A DNA stretch of 64,000 nucleotides from Megalopta genalis. Taxonomy: Eukaryota; Arthropoda; Insecta; Hymenoptera; Halictidae. Made by a program: the position numbers and the translations under genes. Under the pieces are notes generated by a model that saw only the letters and a program-made list of their open reading frames with translations, was not told the origin of the DNA and made no database searches. Shown in pieces: positions 53,845 through 64,000 of the stretch. Location: contig NW_027476346.1 in the NCBI RefSeq assembly GCF_051020955.1, positions 226,736-290,735 on the forward strand, written 5' to 3'. Numbering within the stretch: position 1 is the stretch's first letter; the number at the start of each line of letters is the position of its first letter.

Positions 53845-54500
53845 GATTCACATGATTTAGCGTCGAAGCAATGCGAAGTAGAAGGCTTAGCTTCAAACAC
53901 ATGGAAAACAAATGATTTATCTTCAGATAATTGCGATATAAGTGATACAGCTTCAAATCCATGCGAAACACATGATTTAGCTTCAAATTCATGCGAATCA
54001 CATGGATTAGCTTCATAGCTTCATATTCTTGCGAAACAGATGGATTAGATCCAGATACCTGTGATGTACATGTTTTAGCTTCAACTGCATGCGAAACAAT
54101 CGTGTTAGCTTCAAATCCAAGCGAAACACATAATTCAGCTTCAAATACGTTCGAACACATGGTTTAGCTTAATATTCACGGCAAAACATATGTTCAGCTT
54201 CAAATACATGTGATATACATGAATAGCTTCAAATCCATGCGAAACTCACGATTTAGCTTCAAATCCAAGCGAAACACAATGACATAGCTTCAATTTCATG
54301 CAAAGTAGAAGTCTTAGCTTCAAATACATGCCAAATAAATGGTTCAGCTTCAAATACTTGTTTTATACATGATTTAGCATCAACAGCATTGTGAAACAAA
54401 CGAGTTAGCTTCAAATCCAGCGAAACACATGACTTAGCTTCAAATCAATGCGAAGTAGAAGGCTTAGCTACAAATACCTGAGAAACAAATCATTTAACTT
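53845..54500. repeat. Duplicate of 57,950-58,600
   Basis: This segment matches 57,950-58,600 at an offset near 4,105 bp. The insertion marker lies at 54,010 and 58,115. The differences are mostly one-base gaps, for example GGCAAAACATATGTTCAG against GCAAAACATATGGTTCTAG. Confidence 0.82.
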
Positions 54501-55251
54501 CAGATAATTGCGATGTAAGTGATATAGCTTCAAATGCACGCGATACAAACGAGTTAGCTTCAAGTCCACGCGAATCACGTGGGTTTATCTTCAAATCAAA
54601 GCGAAGTAGAAGGCTTAGCTTTAAATACATGAGAAACAATAATTTATCTTCAGATAATTGCGATAAAAGTGATGTAGCTTCAAATGCAGGTGAAACAATC
54701 GAGTTAGCTTCAGATCAATGCGAGTAGAAGGCTTATCTTCAAAATCCATGCGAAATAAATGGTTTAGCTTCAAATACTTGTGATATACATGATTTAGCTT
54801 CAACCGCATGCGAAACAAACGAGTTAGCTTTAAAACCAGCGAAACACATGATTTAGCTTTAAATCAAAGCGAAGTAGAAGGCTTCAGCTTCAAATTCACG
54901 CGAAACAAATAGTTTAGCTTCAAATACTTGTGATATACATGATTCAGCTTCAAAGCAGGCGAAGCAAGCGAGTTAGTTTCAATCATGCGAAACACAAGAT
55001 TTAGCTTCAAATCAATGCGAAGTACAAGGCTTATCTTCAAATACATGAGAAACAAATGATTTATCTTCAGATAATTGCGATACAAGTGATATAGCTTCAT
55101 ATGCAGGCGAAACAATCGAGTTAGCTACAAATCAATACGAAGTAGAAGGCTTATCTTCAAATCCATGCGAAATAAATGGTTTAGCTTCAAATACTTGTGA
55201 TATAAATGATTTAGATTCAACTGCATGCGAAACAATCGATTTTGCTTCAAA

Positions 55252-56430
55252 CCAAGCGAAACACATGACTTAGCTGCAAATCAATGCGAAGTATAAGCCT
55301 TAGCTTCATATCAATGCGAAACAAATGGTTTAGCATTAAATACTTCTGATATACATGATTTAGGTTCAACTTCATGCGAAACGAAGGAGTTATCTTGAAA
55401 TCCATGCGAAACACATGATTTAGCTTCAAGTCAATGCGAACTTGAAGGCATAGCTTTAAATCCGTGCGAATCAAACGTTTAGCTTCAAATACTTGTGATA
55501 TAAATGATTTAGCCTTCAACTGCAAGCGAAACAAAAGAGATAGCTTCAAATCCATGCGAAACACATGATTTAGATTCAAACCAATTCGAAGTAGATGGCA
55601 TAGCTTCAAATCCATGCGACACAAATGATTTAGATTCAAATTCTTCGATATAAGTGATATAGCTCCAAATGCAGGCGAAACAAACGAGTTAGCTTCAAAA
55701 CCAAGCGAAACACATGACTTAGCTGCAAATCAATGCGAAGTATAAGCCTTAGCTTCATATCAATGCGAACAAATGTTTTAGCATCAAATACTTCTGATAT
55801 ACATGATTTAGGTTCAACTTCATGCGAAACGAAGGAGTTATCTTGAAATCCATGCGAAACACATGATTTAGCTTCAAGTCAATGCGAACTTGAAGGCATA
55901 GCTTTAAATCCGTGCGAATCAAACGTTTAGCTTCAAATACTTGTGATATACAATGATTTATCTTCAAATGCAGGCGAAACAAAAGAGATAGCTTCAAATC
56001 CATGCAAACACATGATTTAGATTCAAACCAATTCGAAGTAGATGGCATAGCTTCAAATCCATGCGACACAAATGATTTAGATTCAAATTCTTGTGCGATA
56101 TAAGTGATATAGCTCCAAATGCAGGCGAAACAAACGAGTTAGCTTCAAAACCAAGCGAAACACATGATTTAGCTGCAAATCAATGCGAAGTAGAAGGTTT
56201 AGCTTTAAATCCATGCGAATGAAATGGTTTAGCATCAAATACTTGTAATATACATGATTTAGGTTCAACTTCATGCCAAACGAAGAAGTCATCTTGAAAT
56301 CCTTGCGAAACACATGATTTAGCTTCAAATCAATGCGAACTTGAAGGCATAGCTTTAAATCCATGCGAAACAAATTGTTTAGCTTCAAATACTTGTGATA
56401 TACATGATTTAGCTTCATCTGCATGCGAAA
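55252..56430. repeat. ~450-bp tandem triplicate
   Basis: The monomer CCAAGCGAAACACATGA(C/T)TT followed by AGCTGCAAATC starts at 55,252, 55,701 and 56,151, spacings of 449 and 450 bp (three pentamer cycles). Copies 1 and 2 share the rare GAAGTATAAGCCTTAGC monomer. Copy 3 has the ordinary GAAGTAGAAGG form and is more diverged. Confidence 0.83.
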
Positions 56431-59400
56431 GAAACGAGTTTCTTGAAATCCATGCGAAACACACGATTTAGCATCAAATCAATGCGAGTTAGGAGGCCTA
56501 TCTTCAAATACATGAAGAAGCAAATGATTTATCTTCAGATAATTGCGATATAAGTGATATAGATTCAAATGCAGTCGAATCAATCGAGTTCGCTTCAAAA
56601 TCAATGCGAAGTAGTAGGCTTAGCTTCAAATACATGAGAAACAAGTGATTTAACGTCAGATAATTGCGATGTAAGTGATATAGCTTCAAATGCACGCGCT
56701 ACAAACGAGTTAGCTTCAAGTCCATGCGAATCACGTGGTTTATCTTCAAATCAAAGCCAAGTAGAAGCTTAGCTTCAATACATGAGAAACAAATGAATTA
56801 TCTTCAGACAATTGCGATATAAGTGATGTAGCTTCAAATGCAGGTGAAACAATCGAGTTAGCTTCAAATCAGTGCGAAGTAGAAGGCTTATCTTCAATTC
56901 CATGCGAAATAAATGGTTTAGCTTCAAATACTTGTGATATAAATATTAGCTTCAACTGCAAGCGAAACAAACGAGTTAGCTACAAATCCAAGCGAAACAC
57001 ATGATTTATCTTCAAATCTACGCGCAGTTGAAGGTTTTGATTCAAATCCATGCGAAGCGAATGGTTTAGCCTCAAATACTTGTGATAACATGCTTTATCT
57101 TCAAATACGGGCGAAAAAAACGTGTTAGCTTCAAATCCATAGCGAAACACATGGTTTATCTTCAATTACTTGTGATTTACATGATTTAGCTTCAACTGCA
57201 TGCGAAACAAACGAGTTAGCTTCAAATCAATGCGAAGTAGAAGGCTCATCTTCAAATCCATGCGAAACAAATGGTTTAGATTCAAATACTTGTGCTATTC
57301 ATGATTTATCTTCAAATGCAGGCGAAACAAAAGAGTTAGCTTCAAACCAAGCGAAACACATCATTTAGCTTCAAATTCATGCGAAACACTGGTTTAGCTT
57401 AATATTCATGCGAACAGATGGTTTATATTCAGATACTTGCGATAAACATGATTTAGCTTCAACTGCATGCGAAAGAAACGAGTTATCTTCAAACCAAGCG
57501 AAACAAATGATTTAGCTGCAAATCAATGCGAAGTAGAAGGCTTATCTTCAAATCCATGCGAATCAAACGGTTTAGATTCAAATACTTGTGATAACATGAT
57601 TTCAGTTTCAACTGCATGCGAAAAAAACGGAGTTAGCTTCAAAACAAAGCGAAACACATCATTTAGCTTCAAATTCATGCGAATCAAATGGTTTAGCTTA
57701 CTATTCACGCGAAACAGATGGTTTGTATTCAGGTACTAGTGATATACATGATTTAGCTTCAACTGCATGCGAAACAAACGAGTTAGCTTCAAATCAAAGA
57801 GAAACACATGATTTAACTTCAAATCAATGCGAAGTAGAAGCTTAGCTTCAAATCCATGCGAAAACAAACGGTTTAGCTTCAAATACTTGTGATATACATG
57901 ATTTGTCTCCAAATGCAGGCGAAAACGAAAGAGTTAGCTTCATATCAATGCGATTCACATGATTTAGCTTCGAATCAATGCGAAGTAGAAGGCTTAGCTT
58001 CAACACATGGGAAACAAATGATTATCTTCAGATAATTGCGATATAAGTGATACAGCTTCAAATCCATGCGAAACACATGATTTAGCTTCAAATTCATGCG
58101 AATCACATGGATTAGCTTCATAGCTTCATATTCTTGCGAAACAGATGGATAGATCCAGATACTTGTGATGTACATTGTTTTAGCTTCAACTGCATGCGAA
58201 ACAATCGTGTTAGCTTCAAATCCAAGCGAAACACATAATTCAGCTTCAAATACGTTCGAAACACATGGTTTAGCTTATATTCACGCAAAACATATGGTTC
58301 TAGCTTCAAATACATGTGATATACATGAATTAGCTTCAAATCCATGCGAAACTCACGATTTAGCTTCAAAATCCAAGCGAAACACATGACATAGCTTCAA
58401 TTTCATGCAAAGTAGAAGTCTTAGCTTCAAATACATGCCAAATAAATGGTTTAGCTTCAAATACTTGTTTTATACATGATTTAGCATCAACTGCATTGTG
58501 AAACAAACGAGTTTAGCTTCAAAATCCATGCGAACACATGACTTAGCTTCAAAACAAATGCGAAGTAGAAGGCTTAGCTACAAATACCTGAGAAACAAAT
58601 AATTTATCTTCAGATAATTGCGATATAAGTGATGTAGCTTCAAATGCAGGTGAAACAATCGAGTTAGCTTCAGATCAATGTGAGTAGAAGGCTTATCTTC
58701 AAATACATGCGAAATAAATGGTTTAGCTTCATATACTTGTGATATACATGATTTAGCTTCACCGCATGCGAAACAACGAGTTAGTTTCAAATCCATGCGA
58801 AACACAAGATTTAGCTTCAAATCATGCGAAGTACAAGGCTTATCATCAAATCCATGGAAATAAATGGTTTAGCTACAAATACTTGTGATGTACATGATTT
58901 AACTTCAAATGCAGGCGAAACAAACGAGTTAGCTGCAAATCCATGCCATACACACATGTAGATTTAAATCAATGCGAAGTAGAAGGCTTTGCTTCAAATC
59001 CATGCGAAGCGAATGGTTTAGCTTCAAATACTTGTAATATACATGATTTATCTTCAAATACAGGCGAAAAAGACGCGTTAGCTTCAATCCATGCGAAACA
59101 CACGATTTAGCTTCAAATCAATGCGAAGTAGAAGGCTTAGTTTCAAACTCACACGAAACACATGATTTAGTTTCAAATCAGTACGAAGTAGAAGGCTTAT
59201 TTCAAATCCATGCGAATCAAATGGTTTAGCTTAAAATTCTCGTGATATACATAATTTAGTTTCAAATGCATTCGAAACAATCGAGTTAGCTTCAAATCAA
59301 TGCGAAGTTGAAGGCTTTGCTTCAAATCGATGCGAAGCGTATGGTTTAGCTTCAAATACTTGTGATATATATGATTTATCTTCAAATACAGGCGATGAAA

Positions 59401-59468
59401 ACGAGTTAGCTTCAAATCCATGCGAAACATATGATTTAGCTTCAATTAGTGCGAATTAGACGGCTTAG
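56431..59468. repeat. Indel-rich pentamer-family stretch
   Basis: Ordinary monomers with frequent one-base gaps. Apart from the duplicate at 57,950-58,600, I see no larger structure and no non-repeat sequence. Confidence 0.75.
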
Positions 59469-60880
59469 CTTCAAATACATGAGAAGGAAATGATTTATCT
59501 TCAGATATTGCGATATAAGTGATATAGTTTCAAATGCAGTCGAATCAATCGAGTTAGCTTCAAATTAATGCGAAGTAGGAGGCTTCTCTTCAAATCCATG
59601 CGAAACAAATGGTTTAGCTTCAATACTTGTGATGTACATGATTTAGCTTCAACTGCATGCGAAACAAACGAGTTAGCCTCAAATCCATGCGAAACAATAT
59701 GATTTAGCTTCAATCAATGCGAAATAAACGGCTTAGATTCAAATACATGAGAAGCAAATGATTTATCTTCAGATAATTGCGATATAAGTGATGTAGCTTC
59801 AAATGCAGGTGAAACAATCGAGTTAGCTTGAAATCAGTGCGAAGTAGAAGGCTTATCTTCAAATCCATGCGAAACCAATGGTTTAGCTTCATATACTTGT
59901 GATATACATGATTTAGCTTCAACTGCATGCGAAACAAACGAGTTAGCTTCAAAACCAAGCGAAACACATGATTTAGCTGCAAATCAATGCGAAGTAGAAG
60001 GCTTAGCTTCAAATCCATGCGAATCAAACGGTTTAGCTTCAAATACTTGTGATATACATGATTTGTCGCCAAATGCAGGCGAAACAAAAGAATTAGCTTC
60101 AAATCAATGCGAAAGACATCATTTAGCTTCAAATTCATGCGAAACAAAAGGTTTAGCTTCAAATACTTGTGATGTACATGATTTAGCATCAAATGCATGC
60201 GAAACAAACGAGTTAGCTTCAATCCAAGCGAAACACATGACATAGCTTCAATTTCATGCAAAGTAGAAGTCTTAGCTTCAAATACATGCGAAATAATTGG
60301 TTTAGCTTCAATACTTGTTTTATACATGATTTAGCATCAACTGCATTGCGAAACAAACGAGTTAGCTTCAAATCCTTGCGAACACATGAGTTAGCTTCAA
60401 ATCAATGCGAAGTAGAAGGCTTAGCTTCAAATTCATGCGAAACAAATAGTTTAGCTTCAAATACTTGTGATATACATGATTTAGCTTCAACTGCATTCGA
60501 AACAAACGAGTTAGCTTCAAATCCATGCGAAACACATGATTTAGCTTCAAATCAATGCGAAGTACAAGGCTTATCATCAAATACATGAGAACAAATGATT
60601 TATTTTCAGATAATTGCGATATAAGTGATAAGCTTCATATGCGGGCGAAACAATCGAGTTAGCTTCAATCAATGCGAAGTAGAAGGCTTAGCTTCAAATA
60701 CGTGAGAAACAAATGATTTATCTTCAGATAATTGCGATATAAGTGATACAGCTTCAAATCCATGCGAAACACATGATTTATCTTCAAATTCATACGAATC
60801 ACATGGATTAGCTTCATAGCTTCATATTCTTGCGAAACAGGTGGATTAGATCCAGATACTTGTGATGTACATGTTTTAGC
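59469..60880. repeat. 1.4-kb duplicate of the window's last 1.4 kb, copy 1
   Basis: This segment matches 62,587-64,000 at an offset near 3,120 bp, and the match probably continues past the window edge. Reading the copies together I count roughly 18 one- or two-base gaps and only a handful of substitutions. Examples are CTTCAATAC against CTTCAAATAC, GAGAACAAATG against GAGAAACAAATG, and GATATAAGTG against GATATAGTG. Confidence 0.88.
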
Positions 60881-62586
60881 TTCAACTGCAAGCTAAACAT
60901 ACGTGTCAGCTTCAAATCCAAGCTAAACACATGATTTATCTTCATATCAATGCGAAGTTGATGGCTTTGCTTCAATTCATGCGAAGCGAATGGTTTAGCT
61001 TCAAATACTTGTGATGTACATGATTTATCTTCAAATACAGGCGAATAAAACGAGTTAGCTTCAAATCCATGCGAAACACATGATTTAGCTTCAAGTCAAT
61101 GCGAAGTACAAGGCTTATCATCAATACATGAGAAACAAATGATTTATTTTCAGATAATTTGCGAAATAAGTGATATAGCTTCATATGCGGGCGAAACAAT
61201 CGAGTTAGCTTCAAATCAATGCGAAGTAGAAGGCTTAGCTTCAAATACGTGAGAAACAAATGATTTATCATCAGATAAGTGCGATATAAGTGATGTAGCT
61301 TCAAATGCAGGTGAAACACATCGAGTTAGCTTCAAATCAATGGGAAGTAGAAAGGCTTATCTTCATGTCCATGCGAAATAAATGTTTTAGCTTCAAATAC
61401 TTGTGATATACATGATTCAGCTTCAAATGCAGGCCGAAGCAAGCGAGTTAGTTTCAAATCCATGCGAAACACAAGATTTAGCTTCAAATCAATGCGAAGT
61501 ACAAGGCTTATCTTCAAATACATGAGAAACAAATGATTTATCTTCAGATAATTGCGATACAAGTGATACAGCTTCAAATCCATGCGAAACACATGATTTA
61601 GCTTCAGATGCATGCGAAACAATAGATTAGCTTCACACCCAAGAGAAACACATGATTTAAATTCAAATCAATGCGAAGCAGAAGGCTATCTTCAAATCCA
61701 TGCAAACGATTGATTTGGCTTCAAATACTTGCGAATATAAGTGATATAACTTCAACTGCATGCGAAACAAACGTGTTAGCTTTAAATCCATGAGACACAC
61801 ATGATTTAGCTTCAAATCAATGCGAAATAGAAGGCTGATTTTCGAATCCATGCAAAACAAATGGATTATCTTCAAACACTTGTGATATACATGATTTAGC
61901 TTCACTGCATGCGAAACAAACGAGTTAGCTTCAAATCCAAACGAAACACTTGATTTAGCTTCAAATCAATGCGAAGTAGAAGGCTTAGCATCAAAACCAA
62001 TGCGAAACAAATGGTTAAGCTTCAGAACACTTGTGATATACATGATTGAGCTTCAACTGCATGCGAAACAACGTGTTAGCTTTAAATCATGAGAAACACA
62101 TGATTAAGTTTCAAATCAATGCGAAATAGAACGCCGATTTTCGAATCCATGCAAAACAAGTGGATTACCTTCAAATACTTGTGATATACATGATTAGCTT
62201 CAACTGCATGCGAAACAAACGAGTTAGCTTGAAATCCAAGCGAAACACATGATTTATCTTCAAATCAATGCGAAGTGGAAGGCTTAGCTTCAACTGCATG
62301 CGAAACGAATGATTTAGCTTCAAATACTTGCGTGCATAAGTGATATAGCTTCAACTGCATGCGAAACAAACGTGTGGCTTTAAATCCATGAGAAACACAT
62401 GATTTGGCTTCAAATCAATGCGCAGTTGAGGCTTGCTTCAAATCCATGCCGAAGCGAATGGTTTAGCTTCAAATACTTGTGATATATATGATTTAGCTTC
62501 ATCTGCATGCGAAAGAAACGAGCTATCTTCGAAATCCATGCGAAACACACGATTTAGCATCAAATCAATGCGAAGTAGGAGGCTTA
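60881..62586. repeat. Indel-rich stretch with a second-family island
   Basis: 61,560-62,420 carries second-family monomers (GGCTGATTTTCGAATCC near 61,832 and a CGCCGATTTTCG variant near 62,132), so both families are also interspersed in this part. The remainder is pentamer type. Single-base gaps are common throughout. Confidence 0.75.
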
Positions 62587-64000
62587 TCTTCAAATACATG
62601 AGAGGAAATGATTTATCTTCAGATAATTGCGATATAAGTGATATAGTTTCAATGCAGTCGAATCAATCGAGTTAGCTTCAAATTAATGCGAAGTAGGAGG
62701 CTTCTCTTCAAAATCCATGCGAAACAAATGGTTTAGCTTCAAATACTTGTGATGTACATGATTTAGCTTCAACTGCATGCGAAACAAACGAGTTAGCCTC
62801 AAATCCATGCGAAACATATGATTTAGCTTCAAATCAATGCGAAATAGACGGCTTAGATTCAAATACATGAGAAGCAAATGATTTATCTTCAGATAATTGC
62901 GATATAAGTGATGTAGCTTCAAATGCAGGTGAAACAATCGAGTTAGCTTGAAATCAGTGCGAAGTAGAAGGCTTATCTTCAAATCCATGCGAAACCAATG
63001 GTTTAGCTTCATATACTTGTGATATACATGATTTAGCTTCAACTGCATGCGAAACAAACGAGTTAGCTTCAAAACCAAGCGAAACACATGATTTAGCTGC
63101 AAATCAATGCGAAGTAGAAGGCTTAGCTTCAAATCCATGCGAATCAAACGGTTTAGCTTCAAATACTTGTGATATACATGATTTGTCGCCAAATGCAGGC
63201 GAAACAAAAAGAATTAGCTTCAAATCAATGCGAAAGACATCATTTAGCTTCAAATTCATGCGAAACAAATGGTTTAGCTTCAAATACTTGTGATGTACAT
63301 GATTTAGCATCAAATGCATGCGAAACAAACGAGTTAGCTTCAAATCCAAGCGAAACACATGACATAGCTTCAATTTCATGCAAAGTAGAAGTCTTAGCTT
63401 CAAATACATGCGAAATAAATGGTTTAGCTTCAAATTACTTGTTTTATACATGATTAGCATCAACTGCATTGCGAAACAAACGAGTTAGCTTCAAATCCTT
63501 GCGAAACACATGAGTTAGCTTCAAATCAATGCGAAGTAGAAGGCTTAGCTTCAATTCATGCGAAACAAATAGTTTAGCTTCAAATACTTGTGATATACAT
63601 GATTTAGCTTCAACTGCATTCGAAACAAACGAGTTAGCTTCAAATCCATGCGAAACCACATGATTTAGCTTCAAATCAATGCGAAGTACAAGGCTTATCA
63701 TCAAATACATGAGAAACAAATGATTTATTTTCAGATAATTGCGATATAAGTGATATAGCTTCATATGCGGGCGAAACAATCGAGTTAGCTCAAATCAATG
63801 CGAAGTAGAAGGCTTAGCTTCAAATACGTGAGAAACAAATGATTTATCTTCAGATAATTGCGATATAGTGATACAGCTTCAAATCCATGCGAAACACATG
63901 ATTTATCTTCAAATTCATACGAATCACATGGATTAGCTTCATAGCTTCATATTCTTGCGAAACAGGTGGATTAGATCCAGATACTTGTGATGTACATGTT
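62587..64000. repeat. 1.4-kb duplicate, copy 2, cut by the window end
   Basis: This is the counterpart of 59,469-60,880, with the insertion marker at 63,936. The array continues past base 64,000, since the last bases are an incomplete monomer. Confidence 0.88.

Larger units (their letters stand above)
1..64000. repeat. 30-bp satellite/minisatellite array filling the window
   Basis: The entire window is made of head-to-tail variants of one 30-bp monomer. Constant blocks are GCTTCAAAT at monomer positions 1-9 and GCGAA at 14-18, closed by TTTA or GTTA. Positions 10-13 and 19-27 vary between types. Five types dominate: A (ACTGCATGCGAAACAAACGA core), B (CCAAGCGAAACACATGAT), C (CAATGCGAAGTAGAAGGC), D (CCATGCGAAACAAATGGT) and E (ACTTGTGATATACATGAT). 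Occasional 29-, 31- and 32-bp monomers, an 8-bp insertion and a 17-bp truncated monomer change the register. No single-copy sequence interrupts the array, and neither end of it lies in the window. I infer a eukaryotic satellite. The family is not one I recognise by name. Confidence 0.97.
52181..64000. repeat. Indel-rich terminal part of the array
   Basis: The monomer family is unchanged, but single-base gains and losses now occur every few monomers. Examples are AAATCATGCG near 52,184 (one A lost), AAGCGAATACATG near 52,453, TTCGAACACATGG near 54,152, CTTCAAACCAAGCG near 55,245 and GATATTGCG near 59,505. Most fall in A or T runs. The 30-bp register is lost repeatedly, which is why open frames are short here. 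Either unpolished sequence or true decay could explain it; I favour the first. Confidence 0.9.

Noticed and set aside
1..64000. CRISPR array
   Set aside because: The unit length (30 bp) is in the CRISPR range, but the repeats abut each other with no unique spacers, and the variable stretches come from a small set of recurring types.
1..64000. Alternative genetic code that would open the plus frame
   Set aside because: The plus frame contains both TGA (ACATGAGAA) and TAA (GCTTAATAT, AATTAATGC) as well as register shifts, so no single reassignment restores a long frame.
1..64000. Origin of the 30-bp monomer from a 10-bp repeat
   Set aside because: The three thirds of the monomer (GCTTCAAATC, CATGCGAAAC, ACATGATTTA) share the A/T spacing but match at only about half of positions at best, too weak to support descent.
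1..64000. Transposon or retroelement source of the array
   Set aside because: I found no terminal repeats, target-site duplications or transposase- or polymerase-like peptides in any frame.

Overview
The whole 64-kb window is one uninterrupted tandem-repeat array. Every stretch I read, from the first base to the last, is a variant of a single 30-bp monomer, roughly 2,100 copies by simple division. The constant parts of the monomer are GCTTCAAAT (monomer positions 1-9), GCGAA (14-18) and a closing TTTA or GTTA. Two stretches vary, at positions 10-13 and 19-27. Both window ends lie inside the array, so its true length is unknown. I see no unrelated sequence: no recognisable protein family, rRNA, tRNA, transposon, CRISPR array, promoter or terminator. 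The size, the AT-rich monomer (11 G+C of 30) and the layered repeat organisation suggest a eukaryotic satellite or giant minisatellite. I cannot name the species.

The array has several levels of order. Monomers fall into a few types (named here A to E) that follow each other in fixed order and form a 150-bp five-monomer higher-order repeat. A second family (about 16.7-17.4, 25.5-26.2, 27.3-31.5, 38.3-42.1, 51.6-52.1 and 61.8-62.2 kb) uses a 180-bp six-monomer repeat. Above these are kilobase-scale copies: 1,927 bp and 330 bp at 0-4 kb; 900 bp at 5.7-10 kb; a 7.6-kb segment (10,455-18,082) repeated at 19,949-26,855 with three internal length changes; 782 bp at 26.8-28.2 kb; about 299 bp at 33 kb; a nearly perfect 1,862-bp tandem pair at 33.7-37.5 kb; 1,382, 4,866/5,016, 1,233 and 840-bp offsets at 38-51 kb; and about 450, 4,105 and 3,120-bp offsets after 52 kb. 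This is the expected outcome of repeated unequal exchange, mostly in register with the monomer.

Because 30 is a multiple of three, reading frames run through the array without any need for selection. Three of the six frames are largely open: plus-strand ASNPCETHDL-type decapeptides, minus-strand LKLNHVFRMD-type decapeptides (up to 391 residues) and minus-strand FEAKSCVSHG-type decapeptides. Stop-bearing monomers and frame-shifting monomers have been copied around the array many times, and variation is not concentrated at third codon positions in any frame. I therefore annotate no gene with confidence and treat the open frames as by-products of the repeat.

From about 52.2 kb to the end, single-base insertions and deletions become very frequent while substitutions between copies do not rise to match. 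That pattern looks more like uncorrected long-read sequence than biological ageing, and reading frames after 52.2 kb should be distrusted.
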